A stretch of DNA of 64,000 bases from Shinella sp. H4-D48 (GTDB lineage Bacteria > Pseudomonadota > Alphaproteobacteria > Rhizobiales > Rhizobiaceae). Below the pieces are notes generated by a model. It worked only from the letters and a program-made list of their open reading frames with translations. It was not told where the DNA came from and did no database searches. Position 1 is the stretch's first letter, and the number at the start of each line of letters is the position of its first letter. A program made the translations under genes and the position numbers. The stretch spans positions 62,001 through 126,000 of the forward strand of contig NZ_CP093338.1 in assembly GCF_022637395.1 (NCBI RefSeq), in the 5' to 3' direction. Shown here in pieces: positions 29,089 to 37,467 of this stretch.

Positions 29089-30567
29089 TCAGGCCGCCTT
29101 TCCCAGAGCGACCGAAGCCCGGCGAACCTCCGGCATCACCGAAAGCCAGGTGTCGTATGCATCTGCATAGGCCGGTGCGAGGTTCTGCACGGGGGAAATC
29201 ACGCGCTTGATGCGCGGTGACGTGAGAACGCTCTCCGGGCTTTCGCCACTTTCGGCGATCAGCGCGAGCCGCGCCGCGCCGAAGGCTGCCCCCAATTCGC
29301 TCGCCTCGGGCACGCGCAGGTCCACACCGAGCGACGTCGCGATCATCGACAGCCAAAGCTCCGAACGAGATCCGCCGCCGATCGCCAGCAGGCTACCGAT
29401 GGTAGAGCCGGCAGCACGGAATGCGTCGGCGCATTCACGTAGCGCGAAGGCAACGCCTTGCAGAACGGCGCGCGTGAGGACCTCGTCATCGCAGGAATGC
29501 TGCAGGCCAAGCAGCGCACCGCGGATTTCCACATCCGCCCGCGGCGACCAGCACCCGTCCAGAAAGGGCACGAAAAGAACCGGGCTGGGTGCGCCGAGCG
29601 ACGTGCCGAGTTCAGCGACAAGCTCGGATGCCGGCCGCTTCACGACCTTGGATAGCCAGTTGATGCAGGACGTCGCCGACAGGATCACCGACATCTGGTG
29701 CCAGACACCGGGCATGGAATGGCAGAGCGTTTCGATCGCGTGATCGTAGCTCGGGCGCACCTCGCCGGTGGCCAGGAACAGCACGCCCGATGTACCGAGA
29801 GAGACGGTGCCCTCCCCGTCACGGAAGACGCCTGTGCCGCAGGCGCCGCAGGCATTGTCGCCACCCCCGCCGGCGATGACGGCGCGAGACGAGATTCCCC
29901 AGCGTTCCGCAAGTTCAGCGCGTAGATGCCCCGTCGGATCAATACCTTCGTACAGCTTAGGCATCTGCCTGCGATCAAGATCGGTTGCCGCCAGAAGGGT
30001 GTCGGACCAGTCGCGCGCCGCAAGGTCGAGCCACATCGTGCCACTGGAATCCGCCATGTCGGATGCCTTTTCGCCGGAGAGCTTCAGCCGCAGATAGTCC
30101 TTCGGCAACAGCACAGTGCGGATGCGGCGGAAGGCGTCCGGCTCATGGTCGCGCAGCCAGGCAAGCTTGGGTGCGGTGACGCCGGGCGTCGGCCTGCGAC
30201 CCGCGATGCGACGGATATCTGGCGCTCGCGCTTCCAGATCGGCGCATTCCTTTTCGGTGCGCGTGTCATTCCACAGGATGGCAGCGCGGATGGGCGTATC
30301 GCGTTCATCAAGAACCGTGGCGCCATACATCTGTCCGGAAAGGCCGATTCCTCTGACGGCGCCCATCGCCTTCGGATGGCTTGTGGCAAGCGCGTCGAGG
30401 CTTTCACAGACGGCATCCCACCATTGTTCAGGATGCTGCTCCGACCAACCCCGATAAGGCCGCGACACGCCTATCGGACGCGACGATGATTCTGCAACCA
30501 GCGCCTGGTTCTCATCCATCAGCATGGACTTCACGCCCGACGTTCCCAGATCGATACCGAGATACAT
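29089..30567 (-). CDS. Xylulokinase-like FGGY kinase
   Basis: A 492-residue kinase matching xylulokinase (XylB) features: MYLGIDLGTSGVKSMLMDE, core LGIDLGTSGVK, then GIGLSGQMYGA, AILWNDTRTEKEC, TAPKLAWLRDHEP, LPKDYLRLKL, AGGGGDNACGACG and IGGGSRSELWLSMIA. The ATG at 30567 follows GGAGGAGGAACC; the longer frame to 30774 overlaps the dehydrogenase gene. With a GlpD-like dehydrogenase rather than an isomerase beside it, the kinase may act on a polyol or ketose specific to this operon rather than on xylulose from xylose. Confidence 0.85.
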   Translation of the reverse strand: MYLGIDLGTSGVKSMLMDENQALVAESSSRPIGVSRPYRGWSEQHPEQWWDAVCESLDALATSHPKAMGAVRGIGLSGQMYGATVLDERDTPIRAAILWNDTRTEKECADLEARAPDIRRIAGRRPTPGVTAPKLAWLRDHEPDAFRRIRTVLLPKDYLRLKLSGEKASDMADSSGTMWLDLAARDWSDTLLAATDLDRRQMPKLYEGIDPTGHLRAELAERWGISSRAVIAGGGGDNACGACGTGVFRDGEGTVSLGTSGVLFLATGEVRPSYDHAIETLCHSMPGVWHQMSVILSATSCINWLSKVVKRPASELVAELGTSLGAPSPVLFVPFLDGCWSPRADVEIRGALLGLQHSCDDEVLTRAVLQGVAFALRECADAFRAAGSTIGSLLAIGGGSRSELWLSMIATSLGVDLRVPEASELGAAFGAARLALIAESGESPESVLTSPRIKRVISPVQNLAPAYADAYDTWLSVMPEVRRASVALGKAA

Positions 30568-30650
30568 GGTTCCTCCTCCCATGCGGGCCTTTCGGGCACC
30601 CGCTTTCCCACTTATTCCTCCGCGCGTCTCTCCCGGCCGCGGCGGGCTCC

Positions 30651-32174
30651 TCAACCCGCCAGCGACTGCCGCTTTCCCTCCAGAAAGCGGTCGAGTGCCG
30701 CGATATCTTCCGAACGCATTTTCAAACCGAGCTTGCTGCGGCGGAAGACGATGTCCTCGGCGCTCTGCGCCCACTCCTCCCGCATGAGATAATCCACTTC
30801 CGCTTCCGTCAGGCCTGCGCCGAAGGTCCTGCCGAGATCGGAGAGGCTCTTCGCATGGCCCAGCACGAGGGGAAGCCGGCTTCCGTAATAGGTGAAAAGC
30901 CGCCTCAGCTGCTCTTCAGGCAGGAAAGCATATCGGGCGCGTAGAGCGGCAAGCTGTTCCTCTAAAGCATCGATCGCGAAGTCTCCGCCCGGCAGCGCGG
31001 TCCTGCCCGTCCAGCCGGCACGAGCCGCAACGGCCTTCGCCTTCTCCCGTGCAAGCAGCGGCTCAAGCCTGTCCATCACAGCCTCGGCCAGCCGGCGATA
31101 GGTCGTGATCTTGCCGCCGAAGATCGAGATCAGGCCGATACCGGCCTCCTCGTCCACCTCGATCACATAGTCTCGCGTCGCTTTCTGGGCTGCACTCGCG
31201 CCATCGTCATAAAGTGGGCGCACGCCGGAATAGCTCCAGACGATATCAGCTGTCGTCAACGGTTTATCGAAGCAGCGGCTGACCGCGTTGCAGAGATAGG
31301 CCTTCTCCTGCTCCGTCGCGGAGAACTGGTCGATATCGCCATCGAAATCGCGATCCGTGGTTCCGACGAGCGTGTAATCGCCCTCATAGGGAATGGTGAA
31401 GAAGATGCGGCTGTCGCTGTTCTGGAAGATGAAGCAGCGGTCGTGCGCATAGAGTTTCGGCACGACGATATGCGATCCCTGTACAAGCCTGACCTTGCCG
31501 CGCGCCGGCCGACCCGCGGTGCGCGAGACGATGTCGTTGGCCCAGGGACCGGCGGCGTTGATCAGCGTGCGCGCGCGGATCGTGCGCTGGTGTCCGCCGC
31601 GCGAGACCGTCACGGACCACCCGTCCCCATCGCGTTTCGCCGCCGTCATGGCTGTCTGCGTTTCGACCACCGCGCCCAGTTCGCTTGCGGCCTTGGCATT
31701 CATGACAACGAGACGGTTGTCCTCCACCCAGCAGTCGGAATATTCGAAGCCCGACTTCAGCGACGATGCCAGTCCTTTACCGAGCGCCTGCCCGGCCAGC
31801 CGAACGCTCGTCGTCCCGGGGAGGCGCACGCGCCCGCCGATATGGTCATAGATGAAGAGACCGAGGCGAAGCTGCCATTTCGCCCGCATGCCGGGCATGT
31901 AGGGCAGGACGAAGCGCAGCGGGCGAACGAAATGCGGTGCGATCGCCCAAAGCCGTTCGCGTTCCTGCAAGGCCTCACGCACCAGCTTGAACTCGTAATG
32001 CTCAAGATAGCGCAACCCGCCATGCAGCAGCTTTGTTGACGCGCACGACGTCGCACCGCCGAGATCGCCTTTTTCGCAGAGATAGACATCGAGCCCGCGT
32101 CCCGCAGCGTCGCGGGCAATACCGCACCCATTGATGCCGCCGCCAATGATCGCGATGTCGTAGATCTCAGGCAT
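30651..32174 (-). CDS. FAD-dependent glycerol-3-phosphate dehydrogenase family (GlpD-like)
   Basis: A 507-residue flavoprotein close in length to E. coli GlpD. Motifs are IYDIAIIGGGINGCGIARDA (core IGGGINGCG), [53 protein letters not shown] and FGGKITTYRRLAEAV, with a C-terminal helical GlpD domain. It oxidises glycerol 3-phosphate or a related polyol phosphate and donates electrons to ubiquinone. The ATG at 32174 overlaps the HAD gene stop by 8 bp. As a member of an operon with two sugar kinases, its substrate may be a longer polyol phosphate; plain glycerol-3-phosphate remains possible. Confidence 0.88.
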   Translation of the reverse strand: MPEIYDIAIIGGGINGCGIARDAAGRGLDVYLCEKGDLGGATSCASTKLLHGGLRYLEHYEFKLVREALQERERLWAIAPHFVRPLRFVLPYMPGMRAKWQLRLGLFIYDHIGGRVRLPGTTSVRLAGQALGKGLASSLKSGFEYSDCWVEDNRLVVMNAKAASELGAVVETQTAMTAAKRDGDGWSVTVSRGGHQRTIRARTLINAAGPWANDIVSRTAGRPARGKVRLVQGSHIVVPKLYAHDRCFIFQNSDSRIFFTIPYEGDYTLVGTTDRDFDGDIDQFSATEQEKAYLCNAVSRCFDKPLTTADIVWSYSGVRPLYDDGASAAQKATRDYVIEVDEEAGIGLISIFGGKITTYRRLAEAVMDRLEPLLAREKAKAVAARAGWTGRTALPGGDFAIDALEEQLAALRARYAFLPEEQLRRLFTYYGSRLPLVLGHAKSLSDLGRTFGAGLTEAEVDYLMREEWAQSAEDIVFRRSKLGLKMRSEDIAALDRFLEGKRQSLAG

Positions 32175-32991
32175 GGGCGCGCTCGCGGATCTCGGAGGGC
32201 CGGGCAGCCAGCAAACGGGACGCGATCTGGACGAACCCCTCGCCGCCACGCTCGGAGGCGACAAACGCCGGCAGCGCAGTCTCGCCGCCGGCGAAGTCGG
32301 TCACGTTCGCCACGCCGCAGGAGTTCGGAAAGAACGAGAACATCGGGCCGTCATTCGGGCTATCGCCGGTGAAGATGAACCGTGCCTTATCGGCGTCGAG
32401 ATCCATTCCAAGCACATCGGCGGCGAAACGCCGGGTCATCGAAAGCTTGTCATAGCTGCCGAACCACCCGTTGACGTGGATCGAAGACAGCTTCGCGACG
32501 GCGCCTGCTTCCTTGAAGAGAGCCAGCACGCGTTCCACCTCGCCCTGCGGCAGCGGTTCGACATCCTCGCAGACATCGATGGCTAGGTCGGCCTCGCGGT
32601 AGAGTTGGTCGGAGGCGATGCCTGTGCCGGGCACCTCTTGCAGGATCCGGTCCCGCAAGGCATCAAGCTTCCGGCGATTTTCGCGACGTTCATGTTCAGT
32701 GGCGAAAAAGGCCTGACGCATCTTTCGCGCCTCGCGATCATAGGAAAAATAGAAGGCGCCGTTTTCGCCGACCACGCCTGCAACGGGCCAGAAGCGGGCG
32801 ATCATGTCGCACCACCCGGCCGGCCGGCCAGTGATGGGCACCACGGCGAAGCCTGCGCGCGCCAGCGCCTGCAGGGCGGCGTAAGGTTCGGCGCGAAGCT
32901 GGCCTTCGGAGGTAAGCGTGTCGTCGATATCGGTTAGGACGACCTGCACCTGTGACAGCAAGCCATCGGAAAGCTCGTCGAGCGGGCGCAT
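32167..32991 (-). CDS. HAD-IIB family phosphatase
   Basis: A 274-residue HAD hydrolase with a C2-type cap, between motif II and motif III. Motif I is VVLTDIDDTLTSEG, motif II is PITGRPAGW, and motif IV is FTGDSPNDGPMF, with a lysine at LSSIHVNGW...YDKLSM. The family includes mannosyl-3-phosphoglycerate and sucrose phosphatases. The start ATG shares its A with the stop codon of the preceding gene (TGATG), so it is translationally coupled to the dehydrogenase-like gene. Substrate unknown. Possible roles are dephosphorylation of glycerol 1-phosphate or of another phosphopolyol made in the pathway. Confidence 0.8.
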   Translation of the reverse strand: MRPLDELSDGLLSQVQVVLTDIDDTLTSEGQLRAEPYAALQALARAGFAVVPITGRPAGWCDMIARFWPVAGVVGENGAFYFSYDREARKMRQAFFATEHERRENRRKLDALRDRILQEVPGTGIASDQLYREADLAIDVCEDVEPLPQGEVERVLALFKEAGAVAKLSSIHVNGWFGSYDKLSMTRRFAADVLGMDLDADKARFIFTGDSPNDGPMFSFFPNSCGVANVTDFAGGETALPAFVASERGGEGFVQIASRLLAARPSEIRERAHA

Positions 32992-34337
32992 CAGCACTCC
33001 TCCTCGATGAACTGCTCGAGCAAGCCCATATCGGCAGCGAGGTCGAGCATGGAATAGCGGTTACGCATCTCCTTCGAATAGCGCACCGCATCGCGATAGA
33101 GATCGCGGTCGATACCGATCTCTTGCGGGGTCGCGCCGCCGCCGGCGGCACGGATATGCGCAGCAAGGGTGGCCGAGGGGATCGCCATCTGCTCGAGGGT
33201 TCGACGCAACTGCGGCCAGAGCGCCTCCAGTTGTGCGTTGAACCTGTCCGCAGAGGCGGCATCGAGAACCTTGGCGCGTGACGCCTCGAGGCAATGGTCG
33301 ACCGCGGCGGCAGGATAGCGCGCCCGGATGTCCGCTTCGTCAAAACGGGTCGGCCTAATCTGGGGCGCCTTTTCGCTCGCCAGGATGATCTCCTGAAGCC
33401 GCGCCATCGTCACGGATGACACGCCGACCTGCTGGCCGTGCACCGTGCCGGGATGACGCGCGCCGGCAAAGCTGTCGATCCAGTGGGAAATCTGGTGTTC
33501 GCCCATCGAGCCCGGATGGCTCATGCCGGTCACGCTGATTCCGATTCCGCCAAGGGTCAGGATGCGGTGCAGATAGCCTATGGCGTCATGCTCACGACGG
33601 CCCAGTCCAGCGGACCTTGCCAGCATCTCCCTCTCATCCGCTTCCTGTAAGATGTAGGGAGACGTGGCATAGGCCGTCCTGAGCATGACATGGGAAAAAT
33701 ACCAGTCCACCTGCGCAGTCGAGCGGCAGAGGCTGTCGCCGAAACCGGCGGCGATCAGGTACTGAGGTGCATTCGCGCTGATCTCTATATCGAGGAAGAC
33801 GCCCTTGGCGGCATGTGCGTTCAGCGTCGTCTTCAACCCGTTGTCGAGCGTGATGGATGCCGTCGTCGACGTGTAGCCGTTCATGGACGGCGCAGTGCCG
33901 AAAACGCAGTAGTCCTTGCCATCCAGAAACGTCGTGTATTTGCACAGATCGTTGATTGTGCCCGATCCGACAGCAATGACGGCGTCGGCGTTGCGGGTTT
34001 TCTCCCGAAGCTCGCGGATCGCGGCTTCGTCCGCATGGGGGTGATCGAGCACCACGGTCGTTGCACGCCCGCCGAGGCTTCGGGCAACGGCATAGCCGAG
34101 CGCGTCATAGGTATCGGCGTCCGCGACGACCGCATAGGTCGAGGCCGGCATCACGCTTGCGACATAGTCGGCCTCGCCGCCACGCACGCTTTCCTCGATG
34201 AAGATGGCCTTGAAGGGAACCTCGGCGGCGACGCCGGTATCGGGGTCGATCCACCGTCCGGCACTCACGTCGCGGATAAGCGTGTTCCAGTCTTGCCACC
34301 CGACAGGCCGTCGGGCGGCGGGTGCCGCATGCAACAT
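32991..34337 (-). CDS. sn-Glycerol-1-phosphate dehydrogenase-like protein (AraM/EgsA family)
   Basis: A 448-residue NAD(P)- and metal-dependent dehydrogenase of the iron-containing/3-dehydroquinate-synthase-like superfamily. NAD binding is suggested by AVGSGTINDLCKY. Likely metal ligands are the Asp in GFGDSLCRS and histidines in GMSHPGSMGEHQISH and TVHGQQVGV. Archaea use this enzyme for lipid backbones; in B. subtilis AraM makes glycerol 1-phosphate and is encoded in the arabinose operon. It is longer than most family members by a C-terminal helical extension. I prefer the second of two adjacent ATG codons (34337), five bases after GGAGG. It leads the operon under the SorC regulator. The substrate here is uncertain. 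Confidence 0.82.
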   Translation of the reverse strand: MLHAAPAARRPVGWQDWNTLIRDVSAGRWIDPDTGVAAEVPFKAIFIEESVRGGEADYVASVMPASTYAVVADADTYDALGYAVARSLGGRATTVVLDHPHADEAAIRELREKTRNADAVIAVGSGTINDLCKYTTFLDGKDYCVFGTAPSMNGYTSTTASITLDNGLKTTLNAHAAKGVFLDIEISANAPQYLIAAGFGDSLCRSTAQVDWYFSHVMLRTAYATSPYILQEADEREMLARSAGLGRREHDAIGYLHRILTLGGIGISVTGMSHPGSMGEHQISHWIDSFAGARHPGTVHGQQVGVSSVTMARLQEIILASEKAPQIRPTRFDEADIRARYPAAAVDHCLEASRAKVLDAASADRFNAQLEALWPQLRRTLEQMAIPSATLAAHIRAAGGGATPQEIGIDRDLYRDAVRYSKEMRNRYSMLDLAADMGLLEQFIEEEC

Positions 34338-34509
34338 CATGTCCTCCCAGACTTGTTAATGGCAATTTTCACGCACCCATGCAAAATGTCAACAACATTT
34401 TTCATTGTTGCATGAAATTTGCCAGAACCGCTGCGGGCAGGCGCTCCTGCGAAACTGGACTTGCGGATAAAAAGCTGCCAAATGAGGAGAAAGGAGGCCA
34501 ACGACGCTG
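34338..34509. promoter_or_regulatory. Divergent promoter with inverted-repeat operator candidate
   Basis: This 172-bp gap lies between the egsA/araM-like operon and the SorC regulator. It holds CAACAA at 34390-34395 and TTGTTG at 34405-34410, flanked by ATG-type bases so that the two halves read ATGTCAACAA and (inverted) ATGCAACAA. The spacing suits a dimeric regulator on one face of the helix. The obvious candidate is the adjacent SorC-family protein. Confidence 0.5.
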
Positions 34510-35505
34510 ATGCAATCAGAACACCCTCAGGACCGTAATGGCCGAAAAAAAGCACCACCCATGCAATTCGGCGCGGATTTGCCCTTGTGGGTGGCTTGGC
34601 TTTACTACGAGGAGGGACTGAAGCAGGACGAGATCGCCACGCGGCTCGGCATATCCCGCTCCTCGGTGTTCAACCTGCTTCAGAAGGCGCGTGACGAAGG
34701 CATCGTCACGATCACCATCGACCCGACACGCCTTGAACGCGCCGACCTGTCTGTCGAACTGAAGGAGAAGGGGCAGCTCGCCGAGTGTTATGTCCTGCCC
34801 TCGTCATCGGGTGGGGCCGCGCTTTCCGAACAGATCGGGCGGCTCGGGGCGCGGATTTTCGAACAGAAGCTGGAAAAGGACGACGTCGTCGGCGTCGCGT
34901 GGGGGCGCACGGTCATGGCGCTGTCGAAGGCGCTTTCACCGACCAGCATGCCCGGCGTCACAGTGGCCCAGGTTACCGGCAGCTCGATAGCGACATACGA
35001 CTTCTCCCCCGAACTGTGCACCTCCAACATCGCCGCGCGCCTGAATGCGCGCTGCGTCAACCTGCACGCGCCGGGCGTCGTGTCGAACGCGAACATGAAG
35101 TCGCTCCTCATGCAGGAGCCGATCGTCGGTCAGCATTTCGAACTCCTGCGACACTGCACGAAATCGCTCTTCGGCGTTACCCACATCACCGGCCCCACCC
35201 TGCTGGAAGATACCGGCGTCATGACGGAAGAGCTTCTGCGGCAGTATCAGGACAAAGGCGCAGTCGGCTTCGCCTCAGGCTATTTCTTTGACATCGATGG
35301 CACGATCATCCGCACAGGTTTCGACGACCGCCATCTTGTCATGCCGATCGACGATTTTCTGAATGTGCCGGACCGTCTGTGTATCGGTGGCGGGCCGGAA
35401 AAGGTGGATGCGATCCACGGGATGCTGAAGGCCCGCATCGCGACCATCCTGATCACAGATCAGGAAACGGCAAAGGCCGTCTGCGCCAACCTCAGCGCGG
35501 CGTAG
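34510..35505 (+). CDS. SorC/DeoR-type transcriptional regulator
   Basis: A 331-residue regulator. The N-terminal HTH is in EEGLKQDEIATRLGISRSSVFNLLQ (core KQDEIATRLGISRSSV). The C-terminal sugar-phosphate-binding domain shows VVGVAWGRTVMALS, VTGSSI and IGGGPEKVDAIHG. EryD and other polyol regulators belong to this family and respond to phosphorylated sugars. AAGGAGG precedes the ATG by about 12 nt. It is divergent from the nine-gene operon and most likely controls it through the inverted repeat in the intergenic region. Confidence 0.88.
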   Translation: MQSEHPQDRNGRKKAPPMQFGADLPLWVAWLYYEEGLKQDEIATRLGISRSSVFNLLQKARDEGIVTITIDPTRLERADLSVELKEKGQLAECYVLPSSSGGAALSEQIGRLGARIFEQKLEKDDVVGVAWGRTVMALSKALSPTSMPGVTVAQVTGSSIATYDFSPELCTSNIAARLNARCVNLHAPGVVSNANMKSLLMQEPIVGQHFELLRHCTKSLFGVTHITGPTLLEDTGVMTEELLRQYQDKGAVGFASGYFFDIDGTIIRTGFDDRHLVMPIDDFLNVPDRLCIGGGPEKVDAIHGMLKARIATILITDQETAKAVCANLSAA

Positions 35506-35565
35506 ACCGGCGCGATTTGTCGACTGGACCAGGTGAGCACCGCATTGCGGGAGTTGTATCCGTCC

Positions 35566-35583
35566 CGCTGTTTTAAAACAGCG
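35566..35583. terminator. Palindrome CGCTGTTTTAAAACAGCG after the SorC gene
   Basis: A perfect 18-bp palindrome 60 bp beyond the regulator's stop codon. It has an internal T/A core rather than a T tail. It could be a weak terminator or a protein-binding site ahead of the ECF sigma gene. Confidence 0.35.
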
Positions 35584-35614
35584 TATTCGCGGTATGTCGT
35601 TGCCCGCAATAACA

Positions 35615-35629
35615 TGATTGCAAAACTCA
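35615..35629. promoter_or_regulatory. Candidate iron-responsive (IRO/RirA-type) box
   Basis: TGATTGCAAAACTCA fits the TGA-N9-TCA pattern described for the IRO box of rhizobial RirA-regulated genes. It lies about 100 bp upstream of the ECF sigma gene and nowhere near the polyol genes. RirA represses iron-uptake genes when iron is plentiful. The pattern alone is short, so the support is mostly positional. Confidence 0.5.
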
Positions 35630-35726
35630 TCTTATTATGGCTATCACAGTCACCAACGGCAATCGGGGGTGCCGGAGTCCTGCGAAAGGTAATGCTGGAC
35701 CGTGACGGAAGGCGCTTGGCGGGCAT

Positions 35727-36227
35727 ATGGGCAGTCAGGGACGAGATACGCGCAACGAAGCCTATGTGGCCTATCGCGCCGAACTGGTTCGGTACGCCAC
35801 GCCGATTCTCGGCTCCCGGGAGGATGCCGAAGATATCGTGCAGGAGGCCTTCGTGCGCTTCGTGCCGGAAGCGGCGGAATCGCCCTCCCGCCTCAAATCC
35901 TATCTGTATCGTATCGTACGCAATCTCGCCTTCGACACGAGGCGGCGGCGCCGGCTTGAAGCGCGCGGACATCCTGATGATACACCCTGGTGGGGCCTCC
36001 CACAAAACCATGACACACCGGAAGACCAAGTCCTTCTCTGTGATCGGGTCCGCCAGGTTGAGGCCATCATGGAGACGATGCCGACAGAAAAGCGCATAGC
36101 GCTCGAAATGCATCGTTTCGGCGGCTACCGCATCGAGGAGATCGCGCGTCACCTTGGCGTTTCGACATCAAGCGCCCATCGGCTGATCCAGTCCGGCCTG
36201 GCGGAACTGCTTAAAAAAATACTCTAG
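35727..36227 (+). CDS. FecI-family ECF sigma factor
   Basis: A 166-residue ECF sigma factor. Region 2 covers ATPILGSREDAEDIVQEAF (core EDAEDIVQEAFVRF) and region 4 covers IALEMHRFGGYRIEEIARHLGVS (core YRIEEIARHLGVS). Iron-starvation sigma factors of this size work with a FecR-type anti-sigma factor and a receptor with a periplasmic signalling domain, both encoded directly downstream. It probably drives the receptor, hemophore and secretion genes when heme is bound outside the cell. The proposed IRO box upstream would couple it to iron need. Confidence 0.88.
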   Translation: MGSQGRDTRNEAYVAYRAELVRYATPILGSREDAEDIVQEAFVRFVPEAAESPSRLKSYLYRIVRNLAFDTRRRRRLEARGHPDDTPWWGLPQNHDTPEDQVLLCDRVRQVEAIMETMPTEKRIALEMHRFGGYRIEEIARHLGVSTSSAHRLIQSGLAELLKKIL

Positions 36228-36289
36228 GAAAGAGAAATCGCACCGGATCCTGAGAAAATCCCCGAAGCTATTCGTCTTATAGGTAACGA

Positions 36290-37339
36290 GTGACATTCGC
36301 GAGGGCTTCTGCGGGTACGGGCGAGACGAAAGCGATGACCGGCATGCGCGATACAGGAACGGACATACCCCAGAAGATCGCCGACGAGGCGGCCGGGTGG
36401 ATGATTGCCTTGCAGGAAGAGCCAGGTGATCGCCTCTGCCGGGATCGTTTCGAAAATTGGCTCGACCAAGCCGAACAACATCGGCAGGCATGGGCGCGCC
36501 TGCAGGTCACTTGGCAGGCCCTCGGCGCAACCGCTCCTGTCTTCAAGGAAAGCTGGAAGGACGCCGCACACGCCTCGGCCTCCCCGAAATCCTACCGCCC
36601 GCGCCGCGCAGCCTTGGCACGTCGCGCAGGCATGTTCGGGGCCGCTGCTGCCGCCATGCTCTGTCTCGCGTTCATCGTCGGACCAACCGTCATGCTTCGT
36701 GTGGAAGCTGACTACAGGACACAGACCGCGGAAAGCCGTACCGTGACGTTGGAGGACGGCAGCCTCGTTCACCTCTCCGGCGCCAGCGCCATCGCCACGG
36801 ATTTCAAGAACGGGCGCCGTTCCGTGCGTCTCCTGGCAGGCGAGGCCTTTTTCGAGGTGACGCCGGATAAAAGCCGCCCCTTCACCGTCGATGCCAACGG
36901 GGTCACGGTCACCGTGCTCGGTACAAAATTCGATGTGCAGACAGACGGCGAGTTCACGGTCGTTGCCCTGGCGGAAGGCTCCGTCAAGGCGTCTGTCACC
37001 AACGATGCGGAGGATGAGTTCCTCGTGCCAGGCGATCAACTGACCGCAAACAGCGCCACCGGCGAAGTGTCGCGCACGATCATTCCGGTTTCCGACATCG
37101 CCACATGGCGCGATGGGAAGATATTCGTGGTCGATGCCACAATCGGCTCCGTTGTGGAGCAGATCCGCCGCTACCACCCCGCTTGGATCTCGCTGCCCGA
37201 CGGCACACTGGCCAGCCGGCGGGTGACAGGCTTCTACGACCTTCGCAATCCCGATCAGGCGCTCCACGCGCTCGTGACGCCCTATGGCGGAAAGGTGCGT
37301 CGTGTTTCGCCGGCCGCGCGTCTCATCAGCCGCTTCTGA
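36290..37339 (+). CDS. FecR-like anti-sigma regulator
   Basis: Up to 349 residues. The N-terminal cytoplasmic part has the DUF4880-type region (EAAGWMIALQEEPGDRLCRDRFENWL, core AAGWMIALQEEP) that binds the sigma factor. A membrane segment spans about residues 112-133. The periplasmic FecR domain contains VTLEDGSLVHLSGAS, AGEAFFEVTPDKSRPF and VLGTKFDVQ. It transmits receptor occupancy to the sigma factor. The first in-frame start is a GTG at 36290 with weak AGGT upstream; ATG at 36335 is an alternative that removes 15 residues. Confidence 0.88.
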   Translation: MTFARASAGTGETKAMTGMRDTGTDIPQKIADEAAGWMIALQEEPGDRLCRDRFENWLDQAEQHRQAWARLQVTWQALGATAPVFKESWKDAAHASASPKSYRPRRAALARRAGMFGAAAAAMLCLAFIVGPTVMLRVEADYRTQTAESRTVTLEDGSLVHLSGASAIATDFKNGRRSVRLLAGEAFFEVTPDKSRPFTVDANGVTVTVLGTKFDVQTDGEFTVVALAEGSVKASVTNDAEDEFLVPGDQLTANSATGEVSRTIIPVSDIATWRDGKIFVVDATIGSVVEQIRRYHPAWISLPDGTLASRRVTGFYDLRNPDQALHALVTPYGGKVRRVSPAARLISRF

Positions 37340-37394
37340 TAATAAAAATATGACTGGGATAATCAAGGTTTAGCGTAAACTACGAAAAAAGCCG

Positions 37395-37418
37395 GGAAAA
37401 AATCCGCAGCTGTCCGTC
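37395..37418 (+). promoter_or_regulatory. Candidate ECF-dependent promoter of the receptor gene
   Basis: GGAAAA at 37395-37400 followed 13 bp later by CCGTC at 37414-37418 (in TGTCCGTC) resembles promoters read by FecI-type sigma factors. It is 50-70 bp before the receptor start. The sequence alone is weak evidence; the location between fecR and the receptor is what suggests it. Confidence 0.3.
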
Positions 37419-37467
37419 TTTCCGTTGAGTGCCGCATGAAGCGGCGCTGCAAGGAAGAGACCAAGAC

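Noticed and set aside
35460-36152. 230-codon minus-strand frame over the ECF sigma region
   Set aside because: The plus-strand ECF sigma factor with FecR and receptor behind it explains the region.
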